DNA of 32,247 bases from Intoshia linei (Eukaryota > Orthonectida > Rhopaluridae): NCBI GenBank assembly GCA_001642005.1, contig LWCA01000327.1:1-32247 (forward strand), in the 5' to 3' direction. Below, piece after piece: positions 20,501-30,417 of this stretch. The notes beneath the pieces were generated by a model. The model saw nothing but the letters and a program-made list of their open reading frames with translations. It was not told the DNA's origin and did not search any database. The position numbers and the translations under genes were made by a program. Every line of letters begins with the position of its first letter. The first letter of the stretch is position 1.

Positions 20501-23500
20501 TATTTTCTATTGTCAGGTTTGACAATAATATTATCTCGTTTGAAAAGCTATAATTAGTTGAAAGGAGCAGATCGAAAAAATAAAATTGAAAATGAACGAA
20601 TTTCCAAAAAACCACCTCATGAACACCAGAAATACCGACCATCAACAAATCAGACACCATTTAAAACGGTGGATTATAATACCGCTTTGGAACAAATAAA
20701 ATCATTAAATGAGATAGAAAATACTCAAATCAAAATACCTCCTTCAACAAATGTGTAAGTTATATCGGATAATTCCTTGTTAACGGAATAATTAGTCCAG
20801 AAAAAAATCTCATTCTGTTAACGAGAAATGTTTTTGGAAAATCCTACTCGTTAACGGATTTTTTTATAAATAATGTTTACATTAAAACAGTGTTTCTCGA
20901 TTGAGCTTCAAAATTATATGCCTTGGTCCTTGGTCCGTTAGATTCAAATAAATTGTAGAAAAATTTTTATCAACTTTAGTAAATTTTTATAAGAGAAGTT
21001 TACAGAGTTTCTAGATGTTGATTATCCCAAAGTCTAAACAACCGCTACATTATTATTTCAAAAATGACACTTTTATCCCACCATTAAAAAAATTTAATAA
21101 AAAATAGCATTTTTAGCTTAGGGAAAAATGGACTTTTACCGATATTTTTTTGAAGAATCCGATTTGACGAAACTTCTATTAAATAAATCAACTTAATCAA
21201 ACCACAAAATAAAAAAACCCATTTTACCAACCTTAATTATTTTTTTTTGAAAAACATGATTTTACTAAATCTTATTAAAAAAACCAATTATTTAAACCAC
21301 AAAATAAAACGCCAATATTACCAACACTTAAGGGCAATATCTTTTTTTTTCAATATTATTTTGAAAAATCCAATTTTACTAAATCTTATGAGCCACAACT
21401 TCCTAGCCCAAAATGAAATTTTACTAACCCTCATTAAAAAATCCTCTTTTTCCAATATTTTTTTGGAAAACACGATTTTACTACATTCTATGAAAAACCT
21501 TTAATTTATTTATCAATTATTTATATTTTATGTTTCCCTTGAGCTCAAAAAAATATATATTTTGAAATGGGATCAGTGCACTATTTGAACAGGGAACCAC
21601 GACATTAAAACATGAAAAAATCAAAATATTTTTATTCCACTTAACCTATATTTGCAGGTTATTCCATATAAATAATAATAAACCATTATTATCATCATTA
21701 GTCAAAATGAAAATAAAATGTTTTACGTATCTAAAGCTTTAGTATAATTATGATGCTAGTCATTTTAAGTTAAAATTTTACGGAATTTTTTTACTTCAGA
21801 AAAATTTTTGTTCGTTAACGAAAAATTCCGTTAAATAGGAATTAGCATGTACTTTGATATTAGTTAATTTGTTTTAAGCTATCCAATTCCAATGGACATG
21901 CCTATCGGTCCGTACAAATTAATGTACCCTGTATCTTATAATAATAATGCAATGTATGAAACTTCGTATATAAACAATTCAATAATTTCCTCCAAAAATT
22001 CAGAAAATAACTACAACCCTATTGAGACTGGTTCTTCTTTTTCGAATCAAACCAAAGTAAATGAAGTTGAACAAAAAATTTACGATTCACCTTTTGTTGT
22101 TAAAAATATAACGGCTTTATCGACAACGAGCGCAATACAAACGTGGTTGTTTCAAAATCGATTTGGTAATATGGTTTACGCTTTCAAATCATTTTCAGGT
22201 AATGTTTTATTTGTCTTGATGAATTTTTAACTATTACGTTTAGGTGAGGACATGATGCGTTTATCGAGGGATGATATGATTCAAATTTGTAAACATTCCG
22301 TTCCTAATGCTATTTCTGAAGGAATTAGATTATACAATGCTTTGCAATCTTGGTATCTTTATTTTCAATAATAAGGGTATTTATCAGTGTTTCTCAACTT
22401 TTTTCCATTGGGCGCACAAGAAAATAACAAACTAGTTAAAAAATTATATTTTTTGGGTACTTACTGAAAATGTTTACTATAGTATAAAATTTTGTATGGA
22501 AAAGCTGCAAATTTACCCTAAAAAAGTTGTTTCGGTACAAAAAAATCTGTTATAACCGACGCTCTGTGAATGGTATATAGCTCATTTATAATTTTTTGCG
22601 TTGTCCATAAAAATTGCTGGCTGAAATTGTACCGGTTGAGAAACAGTATGTTTTTCGATATTATTATCAAATTTATACCCGTAAAGTATATTTTATTTTA
22701 TTTTAATGTTTTTAGTTGTTCAAAACCCAACCTAACATTATATGTTTACCAGACAGACTTGAAAAAATTTGACAACGAACTGCCAGAATTTCGTCATAGT
22801 TTTTCGGGGAACGATAAATTTGAATTGAAGGAAAATATAACGTCCAATTTTTTGACGAAAAGTACTAGCAATGAAGATGTTTCTGATTGTAATTTATTTT
22901 TTTAATTTAATAAAATTTAATTAGATTTTTCAAAGGTTAAATTTGACCATTCTTTAAACGTCAATTCTGATACCAAAACTGAGAATTTGGTTAATACTAA
23001 AAAGAGTAATCAGGCACCTACATCAAAGAGGATTTTTAAGGATATTTGTAATACTGGGTTCAAGAAAATGTGTCTTACCTCTTTAGAGTTTAAGCAAAAG
23101 AACGGTTTTGATGTTATATTATATATAGTTATTTTTATTTAGTGTGTTACACCATTTATCTCCAACAAACATTAGTAGATTGTCTAAAAGACAAACTCAT
23201 TCTATTATTTGGTATATCGTGCAAAATATCTAATATTTATATTAAACCAGATAATAATATGGCCATATTAATGACTGATGAAGTACGTTTTATTATGAAG
23301 ATTTTTTTTAAATTATTTAATGCTAGTCTGATAATATTGTGAGATTTTGAGAATGCATTACTTTTTTATCATTAATAATTTAGCTCATGAAGAATATAAA
23401 AAATTTTTGCATGTTTAATGTTGAAACCATTACAGATACTACTGGTAATATTTGATGACAATTGATGGTTTGATTAATTTACATTTTTTAATTTTAGAAC

Positions 23501-23568
23501 CTTCAAATGATCTTTACGAAGTTATATTCCATTGTAAATATAATCCTGTTAAGGTTAATGATAATTAA
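17526..23568 (+). CDS. TFCP2: CP2-family transcription factor, TFCP2/LSF-like (gemini type)
   Basis: This is a nuclear DNA-binding regulator of the CP2/LSF branch; Drosophila gemini is the fly relative. Exons: 17526-17565, 17816-17929, 18018-18343, 18440-18637, 19768-19920, 20558-20754, 21879-22198, 22244-22352, 22716-22888, 22925-23104, 23143-23282, 23384-23444, 23498-23568. Phases agree, giving 693 aa (human TFCP2 about 500). An acidic, Asn-rich N-terminus precedes the CP2 domain: [74 protein letters not shown]. The LSF-type [10 protein letters not shown] excludes grainyhead. A SAM-like oligomerisation segment follows (IQTWLFQNRFGNM, LSRDDMIQICK, EGIRLYNAL). The C-terminal domain is YTIYLQQTLVDCLKDKLILL. 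Exon 10 is a roughly 60-residue basic insertion. Exons 1-2 lack homology support and rest on phase and splice sites. Confidence 0.9.
18769..19191. mobile_element. hAT-like MITE, 423 bp, with 8-bp duplication
   Basis: The right end GGTTGGGCATCACTG mirrors the left end CATGGGATGCCAAACTTTT with small indels. The octamer GTTTATAT flanks it at 18761-18768 and 19192-19199. GATCGC occurs near both ends. It lies in intron 4 of the TFCP2-like gene. The frame 18922-19116 inside it is probably fortuitous. Confidence 0.8.
19589..19726. mobile_element. hAT-like MITE, 138 bp, decayed duplication
   Basis: The left end CAGCGTTTTCCAACCAGTG and right end GGTTGGGAAGCGCTG are inverted repeats. The flanks ATCTACAG and ATCTTTAA agree at five of eight positions, as in an aged target duplication. 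It is in the same intron as the 423-bp element. Confidence 0.7.
20340..20410 (+). repeat. Degenerate GGTAAAAGTG minisatellite in TFCP2 intron 5
   Basis: Two to three units (TCGGTAAAAGTGAATTTTTT, then GTTGGTAAAAGTGGATATTG) match, in reverse orientation, the TTTACCAACC arrays of MSH5 intron 18 and TFCP2 intron 6. Confidence 0.6.
20771..21843. mobile_element. Putative transposon or inverted-repeat unit filling most of TFCP2 intron 6
   Basis: The left end AATTCCTTGTTAACGGAATA and the right end (reverse complement AATTCCTATTTAACGGAATT) match at about 19 of 25 positions. The interior carries further GTTAACGG motifs, a hAT-like CAGTGTTTCTCGATTGAG at 20894, and the long TTTTACCAACC array (21100-21500). 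Termini and target duplication are not clear enough to name a family. Confidence 0.5.
21100..21500 (-). repeat. Long degenerate TTTACCAACC minisatellite
   Basis: At least eight imperfect units of about 35-60 bp carry TTTTACCAA or TTTTACTAAATCTTATTAAAA, each followed by GAAAAACA/ATCCGATTT-like sequence. An apparent 85-aa frame (21247-21504) with repeated ILLNLI segments is this array read as protein, not a gene. Confidence 0.6.
22385..22649. repeat. hAT-like MITE remnant in TFCP2 intron 8
   Basis: The left CAGTGTTTCTCAACTTTTTT and right GGTTGAGAAACAGTA are inverted repeats with two mismatches. No target duplication is visible. The interior is non-coding, and the frame starting at 22570 upstream of exon 9 is intronic. 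Confidence 0.5.
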
Positions 23569-23778
23569 TGTTTATTTTATTAAATTAATTGTTTATTTTG
23601 ATAATGTTTTATTTTTGGAATTACGTCGTCAATTTTTTTGACATCTAAATTAATTTCATTATACAATCATGTAATTTTAATTCATCTTATACCTAACGCT
23701 TTCATAATTTTCAGTACGATAGATTTTGTTGCTGTAAGAATTTTGGGGTTATTTCGATAATCTTTTATGTGATACTTT

Positions 23779-23784
23779 AATAAA
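23779..23784 (+). terminator. Poly(A) signal for the TFCP2-like gene
   Basis: AATAAA lies 211 nt after the stop codon and 81 bp short of the stop codon of the convergent gene. On the other strand AATAAA is at 23831-23826. Confidence 0.4.
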
Positions 23785-23864
23785 AGTTCCATTGTATGTG
23801 AAGTTGGTGTTTCCTTGTCTGTATATTTATTATTATATTATTAATATATTTGTAATTGACTTGG

Positions 23865-25338
23865 TCATTTTAGTAGTTGATGGTTAATTTTTTTATTAAA
23901 TAATAATATACCTATATTCAGCGACTTTTTTATTAATATAAAAAATTGTTTATATTCAAACATTTCTTGATATAAATTACTCACATGATTGTAAATTGAT
24001 TCTTTTTTAGTGACTTCAAAAACGCATCTATAATGATTTAAAACTGCTTCATAGTATACACTTGAATCTGAAACTGTCAAGTCATTTGGTATTGAATTAT
24101 TCATACACGCAATCCTTTTACTATTTTGAACGTCCTTTAAATTGCACTTGATTAAATTTCTATTTGCTTCATTGGTACATTCATCAATGTTATTCTTTTT
24201 TAATTTCTTTTTGGCTTCATTTATATTATGGATCATACTGCATAAAGTGTTGGGATATGATGATTGACATGTAATGTTGGCTGTAAGCTTTATGTAGGAA
24301 TCCAATTTTTTTTGGAGTTTCTAAATTTTTAGTGAGTTGAATTATGGTTTCCCAACTTGGACAAAAATGGTAATGAGTTATATTGAACTAAGTGGATGTT
24401 CATCTGGAAATAAAAAACATTTGTATTGTGTGAATCTTAAAGTTTAATGTTTAAAAATAAGTATTTTATATAAAATGGACAATAAAACTTGAAATAATGA
24501 CAATATTAATTGTATATTTGATTCAGGTACTTACATTTTTATATGGCTGAAGTAGAATTAACACGATATTACGTTATATTATAAAAATGGAACTTTGAAG
24601 AAACCTATAAAATGTAAATTTCTGGGTATGCTATGAATCAACCAAAATTCACACCCTTAAAAACTGAACTGCGTTGAATTGTCAAAATGGTTTTGGTCCT
24701 GTCAAGATGAAATAATTTTTTGTTATATTAGTTTACAATAAAAAGATTGAGAGTCCCAAGTTGGTAATAGATTTATATATTAATTATATATATATAAATT
24801 GAATATTTACCCCTACTAGTTTCCATTGATCTCTGTATAATTCAACCGTTTCAGAGTTTATATTTGAATCAGAATTCATATTTTTATTCAGTTTGTTAGA
24901 TCTTTCAAATTCACTTCCACTAAAAATTTCATAAAGAAAATTTTCATAAACAGAAATAGAAAGTATCAAAACCAAAAATTCATAATGGACACCTTGACGG
25001 TCAAAATTGCAAGTTCCTTTTTTTAAAAATAAGTCATAGAATTTTAAAAAACTTAAATACTGATCGAAATTTATGAAATAAAATTTACCTTTCACCACAT
25101 TTAACCTTTTCATCAATAATTTCAATAAGAGATTGAACTATACTCACAATATTTTTAATGTTTGATTTAGAAAAAATTAAAAAATCTAAAAAATAATTTT
25201 ATATTTAACTCTAAATAAATTACCCTTCACTTTATCGTGTGGTTTACTAAAATCAATAGTTGTCAAATTTTTTTGTTTTAACCAACAATTTACAAAGGCC
25301 CATTTTTTGACAAGTTTTTTATCTAGAATATTTTCCAT
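23865..25338 (-). CDS. Uncharacterised four-exon gene, about 297 aa, Lys/Asn-rich
   Basis: I do not recognise this protein. On the minus strand exons 25338-25224, 25185-25106, 25059-24817 (or to 24811) and 24320-23865 join in phase with GT-AG ends and introns of 38, 46 and about 490-496 nt. It starts MENILDKKLVKKWAFVNCWL. A hydrophobic helical segment IFSKSNIKNIVSIVQSLIEI follows, then exon 3 with HYEFLVLILSISVYENFLY, then LYRDQWKL. A helical, Lys- and Cys-containing exon 4 includes INEAKKKLKKNN and SSVYYEAVLNHYRCVFEVT. No signal peptide is obvious, so it is probably intracellular and helical. It converges on the TFCP2-like gene (297 bp between stops) and diverges from the PDI gene. The exon 3 donor and the C-terminal 30 residues are uncertain. 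Confidence 0.6.
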
Positions 25339-25723
25339 TTTAGTATTTTTAAAATTCTAAATTTAATATGTATACAAAAATGTGATATTGTTGATAACTA
25401 AAACGATAAAATTTTGTGTTGTCGGGAAAATATAAATAACGATTCGACATTTGTCTTGAAATGAATACATTAATTGTAGTGTTAAAATTGTACATTTTTT
25501 GCATTCAAAAATTAGTAAAAAATGAAAAATAAACTGATAACGTGTAATATACATGAACGCTTTGAATTTTACAATTTTTTGACTAATTCTTAAAAAATGA
25601 ACAAGTCATTTATTAAAATTAGATTGTTATAAATTTTATTTTATGACATGAGTCATATTAAAAATGGTAGAACAATAATAAATATCGTGGGCGTATCATT
25701 ATTTTCAAATTTCCTCACACTAA

Positions 25724-25747
25724 GAATAACACTAATTAGTGTTATTC
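25724..25747. repeat. Perfect 24-bp palindrome
   Basis: The half-site GAATAACACTAA is followed at once by its exact reverse complement. It lies about 390 bp upstream of the minus-strand gene and 1 kb upstream of PDI. It contains TAATTA, a homeodomain-type core. Confidence 0.8.
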
Positions 25748-26673
25748 AAAAATGTTACATTACAATACCAATAGGGTGGTATTTTCAGCTAAACCCGAAA
25801 ATTAAAATTTAAATAAAAGTCAAATTCTCTGACAAATATTTTAATAATCAGGTTTATTATGACGTTGTTCTAATTTAGAATTTTTAATACGAAAATATGT
25901 TAATTAAATTAAGCCTGAAATTAAATTTATTAATATTTTTGCAATATACAATTTTATGTAATTTTAAATGTAAAAAATATATTCTGGAACGCGTTTCAAC
26001 ATTATTACTATTATTGTAAATCTTAACCTCAGAAACTTACATCTTAATGGTCAAACCCCTAAATTACGCGTTTTTTGAAAAATCGAAAAAGTAACAGCAT
26101 TTTATAAAACGTAAAATTTGGATATTTTCTAAAATCATGACCATTATCACACATCACAACCTCAAAATTTTTTTCACTTTACATTTATGCCCTAAATTTA
26201 AGAAATTGAATCGTTGATAAAAATCAAACTTAGACAGCTAGAATGAAAATTAAAAAACTAATATGTTTAGTTATAAACGGTGATTAACATAATACTCTGT
26301 AAACCATGACAATTCACTATAACACTGTTTTTTTAAAAAATAAAGTTATATTTTAATTTTACTATAAGATTTGTAATGGTTTATTTAAAATGTAAAACCC
26401 ACAGCGAATATCTATCGTTAGTGGTTTTTGATTATGTTATAGAGTTTCTTTTTTAAAAATATACACAGTTGGTGCTAACCATCTATCAAATTCTAAAATT
26501 TTCGAAAAAATGTGACACTCTAATGTACACAAAATATAAATATTAACAGCCAATAGTGAGTTCGAGTATCATTCAAGTTAACAACACAGTGTTTTCTTTT
26601 AAAACACAATAAATACATTTTTGTACCTGATAAAATTTAAAATGTTGAATTATTGTTTATTTCCCAGTCAACT

Positions 26674-26684
26674 ATTGGTACACG
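26674..26684 (+). promoter_or_regulatory. ERSE-II-like unfolded-protein-response element upstream of PDI
   Basis: ATTGGTACACG differs from the vertebrate ERSE-II consensus ATTGGNCCACG at one base. It overlaps TACACGTCA, whose complement TGACGTG is the XBP1/ATF6-type UPRE core. It is 69 bp before the PDI start codon. Location and gene function fit, but the site is short. Confidence 0.5.
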
Positions 26685-26752
26685 TCAATTATTTATAAAT
26701 CATAGAGCATTTTTATCATTTATAAAAATTTATAACAAACTAAACTAAACTA

Positions 26753-29547
26753 ATGAAATTTGTATTATTATTACAATTATTTTTCATTTGGGGCATTACA
26801 GGTACACTAAACTAAAATAAGTAAATATAGTGAATGTCAATATAAAAATTCATTTTGTATTTTCTAATAGTTGATGGGACTGAATTGACGGACAAAACTT
26901 TTAAAAGTTTCATCGAAGAGCATGAAAAAGTAATGGTCATGTTCTATGCTCCTTGGTGCGGTCATTGCAATAGCATGAAGCCTGCTTATGCTGAAGCAAA
27001 AGAAGAATTATTAAAGATTGACAATCCGTCTTATCTGGCACTCGTAGATTCTACAGTCTATAAAGAATTAGCCTCAGAGTAATATTTTTGTGTGTTTAAT
27101 ATTAAAAAATAGATACAATGTTGAGGGTTATCCGACTATCGTGTATTTTCTGAATGGCGAAAATTATAAATACGAAGGTGGAAGAACAAAAGAAGATTTG
27201 GTTGAATTTATGACTGATCCAAAAGCTCAAGATAAACCCGTTGAAGTTACGCATGTTAAAATTGCTACAACTGAAAACTTTTACGAAATCATCAATAGTC
27301 AACCCTATGTGGTTGTTATGTTTTATGCACCATGGTGTGGTCATTGTAAGAAATTTTTACCCATTTTTGATACATCATCAAATCGACTTGATCATGACAA
27401 TGTCGACATTCTTTTGGTTAAAGTTGATGCAACTGTTGAAACTGAACTAGCTAATAAATTTGCTGTCAATTCTTATCCTACTTTTAAACAATTTAGGCAA
27501 GGTCGCCATTCAGATTTTAATGGACCCAGAAGCAGTACCGGTAATATATTTGGTTTTTTAATCACATTATATCTAAATAATTGAGGTTTGTCTATTCGTG
27601 GTAGAAAAGAAAAGACCTCTCAAAAGTGGTCATTTTCGAGTATACTAAGTATTATATTTGGTTTATATGATTTTGTCACTTACGCAAAGATTACCAAGTT
27701 CAAAGTCATCGAAAATTAAAAATAGATCCTAAATATCGAAAACGATGCGTTGTATCACCTCTCTCCAAGGGTCTTAACTTGATATTTTAAATACTCAACT
27801 TGGAAAAATGAAGGCTGCATTTTACAAAAAAAATTCTGGTGGTTCTTGAAGAGGAGTCTTGGAGTATGGTAGGTTCGGCTCTTACGACTTCAACATTGGT
27901 GAATAAGAGACGAAAAACTACGTATTTTCAAATATCCTTTAATCACCATTAAATAATGACTTTTAAAGATCTCTTCCGCATTTTCATTTCCCCCGTTGTA
28001 AAGTTAACTTAAGTAAAGTTGCTTTCGAAAAATTTATATAGGAAAAAATTCGCATTTCGGCTGTCAATTCAAAGAGTTTCGTTTGATCAAAAAGGCACTT
28101 AAGGCATCCGTAGACTATAATATGATTTATTTTTGAACGCTCACAACGTACTAAGGACTAAAAACCTTTATTCAGTGAACCCTAATTCCATTCACTGTAA
28201 AGATTAAAATTACCCCAAAAAGAGTTTACATATTTTTATTAAATTTTTGAATTTAAAATTCGTGCGACCCATTAATATTTGAACCAAACCTAAACCTAAA
28301 ATGTAATAATCTAACCATAAAATGTCTTTAAAATATATTATGAATTTAGACGAATTTACAGACTACGTAAAAAAACATGCTGGAATTGCTTCAGAAGAAA
28401 TTACTGAATATTCACATGTGCCAGCGAAAATATCTATCGATACAACTACAGTCATTGGACTATTTGAACACGACTCGTCACCATTATACAATAAATATAT
28501 TGATGCATGTAATTTGCTAATTTATTTGAAATTTGACTCATTTTATATTCCCTAGCGTCCCCAATTCGAGACCAATTTGTTTTTTACCATACATTTGGTG
28601 AAATTACCAAAAAACTGTTTTCAGATTACAAATTAAAAAAAGGTGCAGCATCAATTTTGGTAATCAAACCAAAAAGATTTACTTCACAATATGAAGAAGA
28701 TTATTTTGTTTATACCGATAACGAAGCATTGCCGTTGACCGAATTTTTGGATAAACACTCAATTCCATTAGTGGGAGAATTTACACAAAAAACTAAAACG
28801 TACATGTACAAAGAAGTTAAACCAATTTTGTTTGCTTTTATGACCGTCGATTGGACCAAAACTGTTCAAAAAGGTAATGCATAATTAAATTGTTTGATTA
28901 ATATTTTGACTACTTTAGAAACTCAATACTGGAGAAATCAAGTGTTGGAAACTGCCAAAAAATTCAAAAAACTTGTAACATTTGTAATTATCGATGATAC
29001 AAAAATGTCTGAAGAAGCGAGTAATTTCGGATTCGGAGACACTTCGTATGATTTCAATGTGGGAATACTTGCAGAAGGTGAAGTCAAATATAGATTAGAA
29101 GAAGAATTGGACGAATGGAGCGATGAAACTGTCAGCGACTTCGTTGAAGCCTTTTTAGACAAAAAATTGAAACCCTACTACAAATCTCAGCGTTCACCAC
29201 TAAACCAAGGAATAGTCAAAACAGCAGTTGGTTCTACTTTCAACGAAATGGTTGTAAATTCAGGCAAGAATGTGTTTTTAAAAATTTACGCTCCATGGTG
29301 CGGTCATTGTAAAAAATTGTCTCCAAAGTTTGAAAAATTGGCCAAAGACATGAAAAAAAAAGAAGATTTAATATTTGTTCAAGTCGACACAACCCAAAAT
29401 GACATTCCTAGTTCGTTGAATACGGATGGCTTTCCAACTCTATTTTTGATTAAGAAGGGATCCAAAGTCGAAGACGCAATCAAATATGACGAAAAAATGG
29501 AATATGAAGACATGAAAAAATTTATAAATGATAAATTGTCTGAATAA
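26753..29547 (+). CDS. PDIA4: Protein disulfide isomerase, ERp72/PDIA4-like (three CGHC domains)
   Basis: This enzyme forms and isomerises disulfides in secretory proteins in the ER. Exons: 26753-26801, 26871-27078, 27113-27540, 28350-28508, 28556-28873, 28919-29547; 596 aa, phases consistent. A signal peptide [16 protein letters not shown] is followed by three thioredoxin domains with APWCGHC at residues 46-49, 161-164 and 515-518 (CGHC positions). Two non-catalytic domains lie between the second and third, so the order a0-a-b-b'-a' is that of ERp72 rather than PDIA1 or ERp57. YPTIVYF, YPTFKQF and FPTLFLI carry the cis-proline. The long acidic N-terminal extension of vertebrate ERp72 is absent. 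The C-terminus FINDKLSE has no KDEL-like signal. Intron 2 is only 34 nt. The stop codon overlaps a poly(A) signal shared with RPS26. Confidence 0.93.
27541..28349 (+). other. Intron 3 of PDI, 809 nt, content unknown
   Basis: It stands out against the 34-69 nt introns around it and is less AT-rich in places (e.g. ATCACCTCTCTCCAAGGGTC at about 27757). No reading frame, terminal repeats or target duplication were found. It may be an old insertion. Confidence 0.5.
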
Positions 29548-29554
29548 ATTTATT
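29543..29554. terminator. Palindromic bidirectional poly(A) signal AATAAATTTATT
   Basis: AATAAA on the plus strand (29543-29548) overlaps the PDI stop codon (29545-29547). TTTATT (29549-29554) is AATAAA on the minus strand, 13 nt past the RPS26 stop. A second plus-strand AATAAA at 29644-29649 is inside RPS26 intron 2. Confidence 0.6.
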
Positions 29555-29566
29555 TTAAAAGTTACA

Positions 29567-30009
29567 TTAGTGTGCCGTCGTAGTTTGGGGAGTTTCAATC
29601 TTGGGCTGCGGCCTTTTTTTCTAAAAACAAAAATGTTTACTATAATAAAATTAAATACCATTGTAAATTTTGGTGGTGGTGTTCTATTTTTTCTATCCTC
29701 TCTAGATCTGTTTCTAACAGTCTTTGAGTGAACAGCACAACTCACGCAATAATGAACCTTTAGGTAAATCTTTGGTAATTCGTAATCTAATTTTTAATTT
29801 AATTTATTTGCATTCGAATTAAGATTACTCTTGTAAGCTGAAGCAACTGAAACATCGGAATGAGCTATCGGCTCCACAATATGCCTAATTATGTTCTTTC
29901 TGATTGCCTTATCTTTTGGGACAATTCGACTGCAATTTGTACACCACACGGATCTGACGTGTCCTCTTCCTTTTTTTGATCGTCCATTATTTCTTCGCTT
30001 TTTAACCAT
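29567..30009 (-). CDS. RPS26: Ribosomal protein S26 (eS26)
   Basis: eS26 is a component of the small ribosomal subunit near the mRNA exit channel. Minus-strand exons 30009-29829, 29786-29659 and 29620-29567 join in phase (introns 42 and 38 nt) to 120 aa. Exon 1 starts [18 protein letters not shown], then [14 protein letters not shown]. Exon 2 has [20 protein letters not shown] and [17 protein letters not shown]. The two CxxC pairs (CTNC, CVSC) are the zinc ligands. Exon 3 gives a basic, proline-containing tail ending TTTAH, as expected for animal S26. Some usually strict positions differ (RSVWCTNC for [18 protein letters not shown] for AVRDISEAS). The stop codon is 19 bp from the PDI stop on the other strand, so the 3' ends must overlap. 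Upstream it is divergent from the membrane-protein gene, 408 bp between start codons. Confidence 0.95.
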
Positions 30010-30417
30010 TTTTAATTTTAAACTTTAATTTAATAGCTGTAATAATTCAAAAAATAATGTGATTGAGTGATATTATAATATTTCGTTTCCAGATAAATTA
30101 TATAACAAAACAAAATACTGTAAAATATTTTATAAATTAAGTTATTTACAAAAATATGGTTACAAGGACATTTCATTTTATCGATTTATATTCATAATGA
30201 TCTCAAATGCGTGATTAGCAGAGTTACAGTTAAATAAACATGTATTGGAATGTGTGACACTGTCGTTGGTATCGTGTGTTTGTTTGTAACTAGAATTACT
30301 ATAGTAAATGCATGCTCGACTTGATACTATAATCTGCATCGATTATTCACAGCACAGTAATTGGTGAGACTTTTCAATTCTAAATGAGACGTAGCGATTT
30401 AACTTATCAAGTTAAAA
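30010..30417. promoter_or_regulatory. Shared upstream region of RPS26 (-) and the membrane-protein gene (+)
   Basis: These 408 bp contain no ORF of note and no repeats that I recognise. A housekeeping ribosomal gene and a membrane-protein gene start on either side, so promoters of both must lie here. No clear TATA, CCAAT or ribosomal-gene motif could be assigned. Confidence 0.5.

Larger units (their letters stand above)
25339..26752. other. Divergent intergenic/promoter region between the minus-strand gene and PDI
   Basis: No gene was found in these 1.4 kb. It holds a perfect 24-bp palindrome (25724-25747), a reverse copy of the GTTTTTGACC..AAGATG satellite core (about 26035-26060), and an ERSE-II-like site close to the PDI start (26674-26684). 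The rest is AT-rich. Confidence 0.6.

Noticed and set aside
21247-21504. 85-aa ORF with repeated ILLNLI segments
   Set aside because: It is the TTTACCAACC minisatellite read as protein; it has no independent start context or homology.
25060-25091. A 29-nt intron in the minus-strand gene
   Set aside because: The donor after KCGER would lead to an in-frame stop; an upstream donor gives a 46-nt intron in phase.
27102-27344. Minus-strand ORF opposite PDI exon 3
   Set aside because: It is antisense to the second thioredoxin domain, with no signal of its own.
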